A program made the position numbers and the translations under genes. 64,000 nt of DNA. It comes from Prevotella sp. (GTDB taxonomy: Bacteria > Bacteroidota > Bacteroidia > Bacteroidales > Bacteroidaceae). A model generated the notes under the pieces. The model had not been told where the DNA came from and ran no database searches. It saw only the letters and a list, made by a program, of their open reading frames with translations. The stretch is taken from assembly GCA_017960525.1 (NCBI GenBank), contig JAGCZA010000084.1:1-64000 (forward strand), given 5' to 3'. Below are positions 32,913 to 41,488 of the stretch, in pieces; the first letter of the stretch is position 1; each line of letters starts with the position of its first letter.

Positions 32913-35597
32913 AGAAAACGTAATGGTAAACTCTGTATATTCGTCCTTAACGGACTGCACACTGATGTCTCCGCCGTGGTTCTGTATAATCTCACGGCTT
33001 AGGTACAGGCCTACGCCTGCCGCCTCGTCGGTGGTCTTGGTAGTGAAGAAAGGATCGAATATCTTGCTGAGAATCTTTTCTTCGATGCCGATGCCGTTGT
33101 CGCGGATTTTCAGTATATACTTTCCTTCATTCACGGTGGCTGTAAGAGAAACTTCTGGGGTGAATTGCTGTTTCCGCGCCTTCTTCACCACAGCATAGAC
33201 AGCATTGCCCAACAGGCTCATCATCGTCTTGCTGAGCAGGTCGGGATTGCCATGCAGCGGCATCGCACTGTCGGTGAGTGTGAATGTCGTGCGGATATGA
33301 TACTGCTCTATTTCCTTGGCGAAGTAGTTGGCAATCATTTCCTTGTCCTGTCGGAGTACTGGCAGCAAGTCCATATCAACATAGCCTCCCGTGCGGTCTT
33401 TCAGCATCTCTTCCATAGCCTTCAGCGTGCGGGTGGTGTTCTGGCCATACTGGTCTACGTTCTGCAGATTCTCAGTCAGCATGTCCAGCACGTCCAAGGT
33501 GTCCTCATAGTCGTCGGCATTGAAGCTGTCCTTATTGTTGTCAATATTCTCCTTGAGGTCTTTCAGCAGGTCGTTAGACATCTTCGAGAAGTTGATGATA
33601 TAGTTCATCGGGTTCAGGATGCGGTCGATGAGTCCCTCCGTCAGCTTACCCACCGTAGCCATCTTCTCTTGGCGAATCAGCTCATGCTGGGCATTGCGAA
33701 GGTCGGCGGTACGCTCCTCAACGATGTGTTCCAGCTTGATTTTGTCTTTCTGAAGCCGCTTCAGACGATAGCGGAAGAGCTGCCAGACGATGTAGGCAAG
33801 GATGATGATGTAGAGCACCATCATATACCAGCGTATGAAGAGCGGATAGGCGATGCTAAAATCAATGGAGGCTACGTCAGAGAGTTCACCGTTGGCCAGT
33901 TGGGCCTGCACACTAAGGGTGAACGAGCCATACGGCAGGTTCAGGAACTCTACATCCTGCTTCTCTGTCCATGCGCTCCACTGACTGCTGTTAAGTCGGT
34001 ATCGGTACAGCGTCTTTCCTGAGAGTGGCGCAAAGTCGAGGGCATAGAAGAAATGCAGATGGCCCTCGTCGCTGCCCAACTTTGGCAACTCTTTGGGCAT
34101 TGTGCCATAGCCGCCCCAAAGCACACTGTCGCTGCCCATTGTGATGCAGCGGAAACGCAATGTGCGGCAGTCGGAAAGTTTGGCGAGCTGCTTCTTGTCG
34201 GTATCAACGATGGCAATCACCTCATCGCCACCTATCCACAATTGGTCACCATGTTGGTATTGTGCCGTTATCTCAATGTCACTTAGGGGTTTCAGCAGAT
34301 TATCCATATCGAGATGCTCCCCTTTAGGGGTCGGGGGCCGCTCTCCTACGGTCTTACCGTGAACGTTCTGCAGGAAGAGACCGCCCTTGGCATCCTTCCA
34401 AATGTCTGTTACCAACTGCAAGTCACTGACTCTCGTCCGCTGCCGAGGACTGCCAATTCCCTCGAACTGATAGAGCCACACGCCGTCAGGCTCTCCTGCA
34501 TACACCTTGTCGCCATCTACCAGCAGGGCTGTAGTGGCATTGGCAGTAAGCCGGCTGATGCTACCGCCTGGAGCTACTCTGTAGATGCCGCTGGAGGTCG
34601 CAGCGAGCAAATAGCCTCCACTGTGGCACAGCGTCCAACAGATGTTGTTGATGTCGGGAATGTGCTGGAGCTTTCGTGCGCTGACGCTGTAGAGGCCGTT
34701 GGTGCTGCCTACGTAGATTTTCCCGTCGAAGGCAGTGATGGCATGAACCTCGCCAGCAAGTCCGTCCTTAGCCAAGAGGTAGCTATAGACCGACGGCATT
34801 TCAACGGCAAAGAGTCCGTGAATCGTGGCTCCCCATAGCACACCATGACCGTCGTAAGCGACGTAGGCCACCTGATTGGAGCAAAGGCCGTTGGCCTCAG
34901 TAATCGTATAGAGTTCGCGCCCTTGGTCGTCACAAATAATCAGACCGCCGTTCTTCTTCACCTTCACCTGAAGGCCACCGTCTATCTGCTCTGTTTGGGT
35001 AATACCTTCCAGAAAGGTGATTTCGCTATTGGCTTTCAGAGCGTCTACCGACAAAACATCCGGCTCTACTCCAGGCTGGAGATCAGCATTCGTTCTCTTT
35101 TCCATCGCTATACTATCCCCGCCTACCACCTTATATATATTATTATCGCTGGCCACGAACTGTAATGTCCCGTCGTCCTCAAAGATTTCCGCCACCTCGC
35201 CTTCGAACAAGCCCTGCCCTATCGGCTGCATAAACAGTTCGCCGTTGGCACGGCACTCGAGACGGGCAAAAAAGTTAAAGCCTCCCACCCAGACTGTGTT
35301 CTTGCTGTCACGATATACCACGGTGACACGACTAATGTCGGGGGTGTAAAGTATGCGCCACTGTGAACGGTCGTAGTAGAGCAGTCCTTCGAAATTGGCA
35401 ACAAACACGGAACCGTCCTCGCCCGTCTCAATGTCGTATGAACGGTTATGTCCGCCATATTCCGCCGCAGTATAGTTACGGATATGGGGAATACCCTGCG
35501 CCCTTACGGGGCAAATGAGAAATGAGAAATGAGAAATGAGAAATGCTGCGCACAGCATCACCCTCCGTAACCATCCGATTGTTGTTCTTTCTGTCAT
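32907..35597 (-). CDS. Propeller sensor with degenerate histidine kinase (His replaced)
   Basis: 896 residues. A signal peptide (core FLISHFSFLI, itself heptamer-derived) is followed by a periplasmic region of two-component regulator propeller blades (about 40-490), a Y_Y_Y domain (about 500-590), one membrane helix (about 600) and a HisKA-HATPase module. The H box reads GLIDRILNPMNYIINF where the sister kinase has GIAHEIQNPLNFVINF, so the phospho-accepting His is Asp (codon GAC). HATPase boxes (LLGNAVYAV, IRDNGIGI, FFTTKT, GVGLYL) remain. It is probably a pseudokinase receptor that acts on the neighbouring kinase. The segment GERPPTPKGEHLD is repeat-derived. Confidence 0.9.
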   Translation of the reverse strand: MTERTTIGWLRRVMLCAAFLISHFSFLICPVRAQGIPHIRNYTAAEYGGHNRSYDIETGEDGSVFVANFEGLLYYDRSQWRILYTPDISRVTVVYRDSKNTVWVGGFNFFARLECRANGELFMQPIGQGLFEGEVAEIFEDDGTLQFVASDNNIYKVVGGDSIAMEKRTNADLQPGVEPDVLSVDALKANSEITFLEGITQTEQIDGGLQVKVKKNGGLIICDDQGRELYTITEANGLCSNQVAYVAYDGHGVLWGATIHGLFAVEMPSVYSYLLAKDGLAGEVHAITAFDGKIYVGSTNGLYSVSARKLQHIPDINNICWTLCHSGGYLLAATSSGIYRVAPGGSISRLTANATTALLVDGDKVYAGEPDGVWLYQFEGIGSPRQRTRVSDLQLVTDIWKDAKGGLFLQNVHGKTVGERPPTPKGEHLDMDNLLKPLSDIEITAQYQHGDQLWIGGDEVIAIVDTDKKQLAKLSDCRTLRFRCITMGSDSVLWGGYGTMPKELPKLGSDEGHLHFFYALDFAPLSGKTLYRYRLNSSQWSAWTEKQDVEFLNLPYGSFTLSVQAQLANGELSDVASIDFSIAYPLFIRWYMMVLYIIILAYIVWQLFRYRLKRLQKDKIKLEHIVEERTADLRNAQHELIRQEKMATVGKLTEGLIDRILNPMNYIINFSKMSNDLLKDLKENIDNNKDSFNADDYEDTLDVLDMLTENLQNVDQYGQNTTRTLKAMEEMLKDRTGGYVDMDLLPVLRQDKEMIANYFAKEIEQYHIRTTFTLTDSAMPLHGNPDLLSKTMMSLLGNAVYAVVKKARKQQFTPEVSLTATVNEGKYILKIRDNGIGIEEKILSKIFDPFFTTKTTDEAAGVGLYLSREIIQNHGGDISVQSVKDEYTEFTITFSP

Positions 35598-35627
35598 AGC
35601 GGTAGCAAAGGCTTAATTCATAATTTC

Positions 35628-37223
35628 TCACTTCTCATTTCTCATTTTCTTATACGGTATTCCCTTTCCCACGTAGTAGTTCCATTCCTCCTGCGTGAAA
35701 TCGCGCTTCACGTTCTGGCGCAGACGCTGGGCAATCTTAGGTAGTGAGATAAGATACTCTGTGACAGTGCCGTTTTGCTCGCCCGTCCAGATGTAGTTCT
35801 TGTCGGTGCTGAAGATGAAGTCGGTGAGCCAGCTGCCCGACTGGAACAGCGTGATGGGCTTTATCTGCTGGTCGTCAGTCATCCAGAACAGTAGTTTGCC
35901 ATCATAGCTGGATGAATAGAGCCGTTTGCCGTCAAACTTCAATTTCGTCACCTGTGAGAGGTGCCCTACGAGCTTACGTATCTTGCCGCTGTCGTCTGTC
36001 AGCCAGATGATGCCATCGTACATGCCGTAGGCTGCCAGATGCTCGTTCTTGCTGCTGGCAAAGGCTGTGACTTGTCCTTCCACTCCCGTTCTCTCGTCAG
36101 TCATGTCGTCGAGGCTGTTCACCAGGTGCATGCCGCCACGATTGTCGAAGAGCAGGGGCTTGTAGTCACGTCTGCCACTATAGATGATGCGGAATGGCAG
36201 ACGGCGCGTACCAATGATTCTGTCGGTGGCTGTGTCGAGAAGCGCCACGCTGTTCTCACCGATGATGAGCAGTTGCCCGCCATCGTTCATACCTTGCAGA
36301 CTAAATGGTTTGTCAACGTTCTCAACAGATATGACCCGTGATGAAAAGTCATTCGTTGAATGTGTCGTCCTGTTTCCATCGATGATGACCAAGTGGCCGG
36401 TATTGCTGATGGCATAGCCTTTACCGTTCTTAGCGGCGAACACATCGCGGAAACAGTATTGCCTATCTCTCATCAGACGGTTAGTGGAAATCTGGTCGCC
36501 TTGCATCGTATGGGCAAATACCTCCCCGTAGGTGCTCACAGTCAGCAGTTCGCCACTACCCGGAAGAATGTCGATGCGGGAGATGCTGCCGTTATGACTG
36601 CTCCAGCTGCGGCGGCTGCCTGCCGACTGTGTCAGGGCCTGGAAAACCGACGGGGTGTAGAGGTCGCCGCCGTAGTCGCTGGTGTAGAGATAGGAAGCGT
36701 AGGCCAGCATATTGCCCATCTCCTTGTCACCTGTCTGGTAGATGGAATAAGACTGCGAGCCGAGGGTGCGCCCCAGTGAGATATAGTTCAGCGTGTCGGC
36801 CACCAACTTGGCATATTCGGCTTGCTGGCGCTGACGGTCGGCCTCGCTACGCTGGCGCTCGGCCATCTGATAGGCAGTCATAGCCTCAGTAGCCGAGCTT
36901 TCTGCTATTCCCCGAGCTTCGATAGCCTTCTGCCGCTCTGCCTCTGACAGGAGCCTCATCTCCTTGGCAATCTCCGACTGGCGGATAGCTTCCTGGCTGC
37001 GCTCCTCAGAGAGAGCCTGCTGGCCGTAGGCAATCTCTTCCATCTGTTTGCTCACACGACGGTCCACCGCCGACCGCTGCTCCTGTTCGCGCAACAAATT
37101 TAGCTGCGCCTCCAACTCACTAATGCGCTCACGGTCGCCAAGATAAGAATAAAGCCCTACTGCCACCGATGACAGTAGCAGACCTCCCAATACCACTATG
37201 ATGGCCTTTTGTTTATCCATCAA
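35628..37223 (-). CDS. Membrane-anchored coiled-coil WD40-like protein
   Basis: 531 residues. One N-terminal membrane helix (about 6-27), a long charged coiled coil (about 33-140, rich in ER, EA and RQ), then a WD40-type propeller (about 190-500; GHLSQVTKLKFDG and YDGKLLFWMTDD are the clearest blades). A short C-terminal tail ends KMRNEK. The coil-propeller arrangement resembles scaffold parts of signalling proteins with WD40 repeats. No enzyme motif is seen. It lies between the kinase genes and the RsbU-like phosphatase gene, so it may link sensor to phosphatase. Confidence 0.85.
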   Translation of the reverse strand: MMDKQKAIIVVLGGLLLSSVAVGLYSYLGDRERISELEAQLNLLREQEQRSAVDRRVSKQMEEIAYGQQALSEERSQEAIRQSEIAKEMRLLSEAERQKAIEARGIAESSATEAMTAYQMAERQRSEADRQRQQAEYAKLVADTLNYISLGRTLGSQSYSIYQTGDKEMGNMLAYASYLYTSDYGGDLYTPSVFQALTQSAGSRRSWSSHNGSISRIDILPGSGELLTVSTYGEVFAHTMQGDQISTNRLMRDRQYCFRDVFAAKNGKGYAISNTGHLVIIDGNRTTHSTNDFSSRVISVENVDKPFSLQGMNDGGQLLIIGENSVALLDTATDRIIGTRRLPFRIIYSGRRDYKPLLFDNRGGMHLVNSLDDMTDERTGVEGQVTAFASSKNEHLAAYGMYDGIIWLTDDSGKIRKLVGHLSQVTKLKFDGKRLYSSSYDGKLLFWMTDDQQIKPITLFQSGSWLTDFIFSTDKNYIWTGEQNGTVTEYLISLPKIAQRLRQNVKRDFTQEEWNYYVGKGIPYKKMRNEK

Positions 37224-37251
37224 TCATTTGCCATTTATGTCGAAAGCCGCA

Positions 37252-38418
37252 TTACAGCCTCTTGACCACTAACATCGTTATATCATCGCTCTGTTCAGCA
37301 TTGCCCACAAAGTCCCTGATGCCAGTCTTGACGGCTTCAATAATCTGCTGGCAGGAAGCATCGGCCTGCTGGCGAAGGATATTGTCCAGGCGGTCAGGGC
37401 CGAACTCCTGGAATGCAGCATCTGTGGCTTCAGTCACGCCATCGGTAAACATCACCAGCGTGTCGCCCTGTTCCAGTTGAATGGTGGCCTCCTGGTATTC
37501 CAAATTGTCAAACACTCCTGCAATGGTGTTCTCTGACAAGGGCAGTTCGCTGATGGTGCCGTCTTTCCGTAACAGGTGTGGTGGATTGTGGCCGGCATTG
37601 CAGTAACTGACAAGGCCAGTCTTGATGTCGTAGATAGCGTAGAACACGGTGACGAACATATTGTCCACCGAATAGGCAGCCAAGAGGCGGTTCGACTCTG
37701 TCATACACTCTGCGGAACTGAGGCCTTGCGCTCCCTTCGAGCGGATAATGGTGCGACTGACGGCCATGAACAGTGCGGCAGGGATGCCCTTGCCGCAGAC
37801 ATCGGCTATCACAAGGGCGATGTGGCTGTCGTCGATACGGAAAAAGTCGTAGAAGTCGCCGCCGATGTCCTTGGCTGCCTCCATCAAGGCATAGATGTCC
37901 ACCTTGTCGCTGTCTTCTGGGAATGGCGGGAACACACGCGGCAGGATATACTGCTGGATGTCGCGGGCCGTGGTCAGGTCGTTCTTCAGCGACTCCAACT
38001 GGGCATGCTCCTTCTGTGACTCATGCACAAAGTTGATTTGGGCGATGGCCTTCTCGATTGTCAGGCTCAGGTCGTCCATATCGATGGGTTTCGTGGCGAA
38101 GTCGAAGGCACCGTTGTTCATTGCCTCGCGTATGTTCTTCATATCGCCGTAGGCACTCACCATAATGACGCGCAGCGCGGGGTTGCGCATCTCGTTCACC
38201 TTGGCCAACAGGGTGAGACCATCCATCTCGGGCATATTGATGTCAGAGAGAATAATCTCAATGTCTGGGTTGTTATACAGAATGGAAAGGGCCTCCAAGC
38301 CGTTGTGGGCGAAAAAGAACTCATACTCGCCATTACGGATCTTGCGCCTGAAGTACTGTCTCATCAGCAACTCCAAGGGGGCCTCGTCGTCAACACTCAA
38401 AATCTTTATTGCTGCCAT
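37252..38418 (-). CDS. Response regulator fused to PP2C phosphatase (RsbU/SpoIIE type)
   Basis: 388 residues from ATG 38418 (ATG 38442 is also possible). The REC domain (about 1-125) has the VDDE acidic pair, the phospho-accepting Asp in LSDINMPEMDG, and the SAYG and KPID ends. A short coil leads to a PP2C/SpoIIE domain (about 175-388) with GGDFYDFF, DVCGKGIPAALF, TDGVTEATD and QSDDITML metal ligands. It should dephosphorylate STAS proteins when its REC domain is phosphorylated, so it joins the kinases to the STAS/RsbW switch in the same series. Confidence 0.95.
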   Translation of the reverse strand: MAAIKILSVDDEAPLELLMRQYFRRKIRNGEYEFFFAHNGLEALSILYNNPDIEIILSDINMPEMDGLTLLAKVNEMRNPALRVIMVSAYGDMKNIREAMNNGAFDFATKPIDMDDLSLTIEKAIAQINFVHESQKEHAQLESLKNDLTTARDIQQYILPRVFPPFPEDSDKVDIYALMEAAKDIGGDFYDFFRIDDSHIALVIADVCGKGIPAALFMAVSRTIIRSKGAQGLSSAECMTESNRLLAAYSVDNMFVTVFYAIYDIKTGLVSYCNAGHNPPHLLRKDGTISELPLSENTIAGVFDNLEYQEATIQLEQGDTLVMFTDGVTEATDAAFQEFGPDRLDNILRQQADASCQQIIEAVKTGIRDFVGNAEQSDDITMLVVKRL

Positions 38419-38517
38419 ATACTCAAATTCTTTATTTACCACGAATTACACGAATTGCTGCACACAACATTTGGCTGCAAAAGTTTATCGCTGTTGTTTT
38501 GCAGATTCTTGCATCAG

Positions 38518-38585
38518 TAGTGAAATTAGCGTAATTAGCGGTCATCAAGTTATTAGTGAAATTAGTGTAATTAGCGGTTGTCAAA
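38518..38585. repeat. Two 36-bp units built from 9-bp repeats
   Basis: TAGTGAAATTAGCGTAATTA occurs twice, 36 bp apart, each with internal AATTAGCGT-type nonamers. It fills most of the gap between the phosphatase gene and the STAS-APH gene stop (38586). The rest of the gap (38419-38517) shows no gene. Confidence 0.85.
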
Positions 38586-39782
38586 TCAATCTACAGTCCA
38601 TTCGCTGAAGGTCTTGCAGACGTCAAGGATATAGTCCTGGCGGTTTCCGATGCGTTCGGCAAAAAGATTTTTGCACTCATTGACCACGGCTTCGGGGAAG
38701 GAGTCTGACAGGGCCAGCCAGCTGAAATTGCGCACACACGATACCACCTCTATCTGTGCCTTACGTCGTTTGGCCACATCGGAAGGCAGCCCCTCTAAAT
38801 AGTAGTCAATGGCACGCCTCCACGTTGACAGGCCCAATTCGCGTGGCATACCGATAATCTTGTCGTAGTCGCCCACTAAGGTCACCATCGCCGAATAGGC
38901 ATGGCCCAGGTCGAGCATCGGGTGCCCGTAGCCCACCTCACCCATGTCTATCAGCATCAGTTCCCCTTCCTGCACCATCGCGTTTTTCGTCTGCAAGTCG
39001 AGGTGCAGCAAACGGTTGGCATTGGGAATGGCGTCGACGATGCGCAACATCAGATCGATGCTCTCCTGTGGGAAGTAGCGGCGTATGTGGAGAATCTGCT
39101 GCCGCTCGCGCTCGATGGCACAGGGCACGCTGCTCCCACTGGGAACCTCGATGGCATGCAACTGACGAAACAGGTCGGCGAATTTTTTCGCGAACTCGTC
39201 TATGCGCCCGGGCTCGCGCTTGATGCAGGCACTCAGCGTGTCGGCCTGTAGCAGTTCGTAGACCAGGCCATACTGGCTGCCCACACGCACCACATCAAAA
39301 GAGATGGCGGTGGGCATACCCAGGACAAAAGCTTCCTTTGACATGGTAATCTCTCGGCGCACCTCGTCGATGGTTGTGCCCTCGCGAAACACTTTGATGA
39401 TGGTGTCACCGTTCAGGCGGTAGACGGTGCCGACACCGCCCACTCCGATGATTTCGCAGCCATCCACAGTGAACTGCCGCAGAGCGCGTTCCACGTTCAT
39501 AATCTTTGTAAAACCCGTAGTGTCCAGCACATCATAGACCACGGGCTGTACCTCTACTATGCGAAAATCCTTATAGCGCTTGGCCAGTCCGAGCAATATG
39601 CGCAGGCCCGAACTCGAAATATAGTCCAGCTGCATAGCATCGCATGTTAGTCGGGAAATACCAGTTGCGCCAGCCAGAGCACGCTCGATATCGGCACTGG
39701 CCTGGGCTGATGTGGCAGTGTCAAGTCGTCCCGCAAGTATCAGCGTTGCATTGTCATTCTCTTTCCTGATGTCGATATTCAT
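38586..39782 (-). CDS. STAS domain fused to an APH-like kinase
   Basis: 398 residues. Residues 1-105 are a STAS domain (GRLDTATSAQASADI, LDYISSSGLRILLGL), then a linker and an APH-type kinase (about 110-390): GTVYRLNGDTIIKVF (ATP lysine), VYELLQAD hinge, LHLDLQTKNAM catalytic loop with Asp, and LMLIDMGEVGYGHP metal Asp. The catalytic loop lacks the usual HGD and reads HLD. The fusion of an RsbV-like antagonist to a kinase is unusual and suggests that the STAS state is read by, or controls, the kinase. It is the first gene of the minus-strand series. Confidence 0.9.
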   Translation of the reverse strand: MNIDIRKENDNATLILAGRLDTATSAQASADIERALAGATGISRLTCDAMQLDYISSSGLRILLGLAKRYKDFRIVEVQPVVYDVLDTTGFTKIMNVERALRQFTVDGCEIIGVGGVGTVYRLNGDTIIKVFREGTTIDEVRREITMSKEAFVLGMPTAISFDVVRVGSQYGLVYELLQADTLSACIKREPGRIDEFAKKFADLFRQLHAIEVPSGSSVPCAIERERQQILHIRRYFPQESIDLMLRIVDAIPNANRLLHLDLQTKNAMVQEGELMLIDMGEVGYGHPMLDLGHAYSAMVTLVGDYDKIIGMPRELGLSTWRRAIDYYLEGLPSDVAKRRKAQIEVVSCVRNFSWLALSDSFPEAVVNECKNLFAERIGNRQDYILDVCKTFSEWTVD

Positions 39783-39832
39783 AGTCCTGTGTCTTAATTA
39801 TTAATAAAGCTGTTTACGTTGGTTTGCGAGTG

Positions 39833-39840
39833 CAAAGATA
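39833..39840 (-). promoter_or_regulatory. -7 promoter box for the signalling series
   Basis: TATCTTTG on the minus strand, 51 bp ahead of ATG 39782, with no clear -33 TTTG. It would drive the genes from 39782 down to about 28578, all on one strand. Confidence 0.6.
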
Positions 39841-39944
39841 GTACATTTCTCGAAAAAAAAATGACTTCAGAGCGTTAAACTTATGAAAAGAGAACAAAGA
39901 CGTGCGATAAGGCATAGTTTAACCAAGTAATAATCTTATTCCAT

Positions 39945-39962
39945 GTTTGGTTCGTCCAAACT
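39945..39962. repeat. Single copy of the TTTGGTTCGTCCAAACT repeat
   Basis: GTTTGGTTCGTCCAAACT stands alone in the gap 39841-39983. The same unit forms 22-bp arrays at 7954-8038 and 50684-50756. Nothing else is seen in the gap. Confidence 0.9.
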
Positions 39963-39983
39963 CAAAGGACGCTTAGAGCCATT

Positions 39984-40100
39984 TCATTTCCTGTACATTT
40001 CGACAAGCATATAGACAAACAACCCCACCAGAATCGCATAGCCCACAGCGAGGAGCGAGGCGAGCACGGGGTCCGCGATGAAAAAATCGGTTATGGTCAT
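39984..40100 (-). CDS. Small membrane protein of 38 residues
   Basis: ATG 40100 to stop 39984-39986. The product begins MTITDFF, has one strong hydrophobic helix (VLASLLAVGYAILVGLFVY) and ends EMYRK, so it should span the membrane once. A TATCTTTG box (40131-40138) lies 30 bp upstream, which argues for real expression. No family is recognised. It is divergent from the AraC-type gene. Confidence 0.6.
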   Translation of the reverse strand: MTITDFFIADPVLASLLAVGYAILVGLFVYMLVEMYRK

Positions 40101-40130
40101 TTTTGTCTATTGTTAATTTGTTTATGTTTG

Positions 40131-40138
40131 CAAAGATA
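40131..40138 (-). promoter_or_regulatory. -7 promoter box for the small membrane protein
   Basis: TATCTTTG on the minus strand, 30 bp ahead of ATG 40100. An upstream TTG is present but at a short distance. Confidence 0.5.
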
Positions 40139-40157
40139 TGGAAAAGATATGAAACAA

Positions 40158-40214
40158 GGTGTCGCTATGCTCAAAAAGGTGTCGCTATGCGGCGAATTAG
40201 GTGTCGCCATTCGA
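40158..40214. repeat. Three GGTGTCGC direct repeats
   Basis: GGTGTCGCTATGC at 40158 and 40178 and GGTGTCGCCATTC at 40200, spaced 20 and 22 bp, followed by an inverted half site GCGACA. It lies between the divergent small-protein gene and the AraC-type gene and may bind a regulator. Confidence 0.8.
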
Positions 40215-40272
40215 CGCGCAGCGACATTTTTTATCATTTTGTGCATAATTTTGAATGAACAATTAAAAAATA

Positions 40273-40327
40273 TACCCATTTAGGTTTATTATTAAGAAAA
40301 AATGCTTATCTTTGTACCCGTTTAGGT
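40273..40327 (+). promoter_or_regulatory. Promoter and paired operator of the AraC-type gene
   Basis: TATCTTTG at 40307-40314 is the -7 box. Two copies of TACCC[AG]TTTAGGT (40273-40285 and 40315-40327) flank it, 42 bp apart or four helical turns. The copies lie near the -33 region and the start site, as for a regulator that controls its own gene. Confidence 0.7.
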
Positions 40328-40339
40328 AAATAAGATGCA

Positions 40340-41431
40340 ATGAGAGAGATGCAGTTTTCCGCCGTCGTTATGATGGTAATGATGTGTTCGGCGCTTATTG
40401 TGCTGATGCCCGACCGGGTGCAACGTGACACGGTCATCAACCGGTCGCGCTGGCTTATGGTCGGCGCACTGGGGCTGATTGGGGCGCAGTTCCTCGTGCA
40501 GTACATCACGGAGTTGCGCACAATGGGCGTGACGCAGGCCGTTCTGGCGAACCTGGCGTTCTTTGTCCCCGCCTCGTCGCTGATGAACCTGACCATCCTG
40601 AACCTGCAACGGCAGGGACGTCTCACCCGAATTGAGCAGTGGGGATGGACGGGCGTGACGTTGGTGGTCATCGCTGGTCTTGCCATTGCGGTGGCTACTG
40701 ACGGGCGGCCCATAGCCCAACTGTCAGAGCGCGTGCTATTGACTGAGATAGGTATGAGCTTTGTCTATGCCATTATGCAGGCCTACTACGGCTTCCTGCA
40801 GTTCCGCGAACTGCAGCGCATGCAGGATGTCATCGAGAACTACTACGATCGTGATCGTAAGGGGCTGACGCAATGGATGAAGCACGCCATATCCATCAAC
40901 GGGCTGCTGGCCTTCTTAGTGCCCCTGTTCATCTTCGGCCCGAACATTGTCATCACGATCTTTGCCCTCATCTTCTTCTGGGGCATCTTTATGATGTGGT
41001 TCAGCTTTGTGCGCTACTTTACCAGCAACGCCCTGAACCGAGTGCGCGAGGCTGAGGAGAGTGTACGGAAGAGCAGCAAACAGAAGCAGGAGGGCGGCAC
41101 ACTCGCCCCTGAGACTATGCGAAACGTGAACCACGCCGTAGAGCGGTGGCTGGATAGCGGCGCCCACTTGAAGGCAGGCATCACCAGCCCCGTAGCCGCC
41201 GAGACCATAGGAATTCCCCGCTACCAGCTGACGGCTTGGGTGAAGGCATCGGGCTATCAGTCGTTCACCAAATGGATTATCGCCCAGCGCGTAGAGGAGG
41301 CCAAGCGCGTATTAAAGGAACACCGCGACTGGACCACCGAGGCCGTGGCCGACCACTGCGGCTTCAACCGCACCCACTTCCACAAAATCTTTAAGCAGCA
41401 CACGGGCGTGTCGCCGTCGGAATACGCCTGA
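40340..41431 (+). CDS. Membrane-anchored AraC-type regulator
   Basis: 363 residues. About six to seven hydrophobic helices (1-235) precede a C-terminal AraC helix-turn-helix pair (about 280-360; AAETIGIPRYQLTAWVKASG and VADHCGFNRTHFHKIFKQHT, ending GVSPSEYA). This plan, a membrane sensor joined to an AraC domain, is common in Bacteroidota. It probably senses a membrane or envelope signal and regulates nearby genes such as the downstream GH3 gene, and perhaps itself through the paired sites at 40273-40327. The ligand is unknown. Confidence 0.9.
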   Translation: MREMQFSAVVMMVMMCSALIVLMPDRVQRDTVINRSRWLMVGALGLIGAQFLVQYITELRTMGVTQAVLANLAFFVPASSLMNLTILNLQRQGRLTRIEQWGWTGVTLVVIAGLAIAVATDGRPIAQLSERVLLTEIGMSFVYAIMQAYYGFLQFRELQRMQDVIENYYDRDRKGLTQWMKHAISINGLLAFLVPLFIFGPNIVITIFALIFFWGIFMMWFSFVRYFTSNALNRVREAEESVRKSSKQKQEGGTLAPETMRNVNHAVERWLDSGAHLKAGITSPVAAETIGIPRYQLTAWVKASGYQSFTKWIIAQRVEEAKRVLKEHRDWTTEAVADHCGFNRTHFHKIFKQHTGVSPSEYA

Positions 41432-41488
41432 ATCACAGTCCAAATGGGGACAGACGGGAGCATCGACATCAATTAACTAAATAATATT

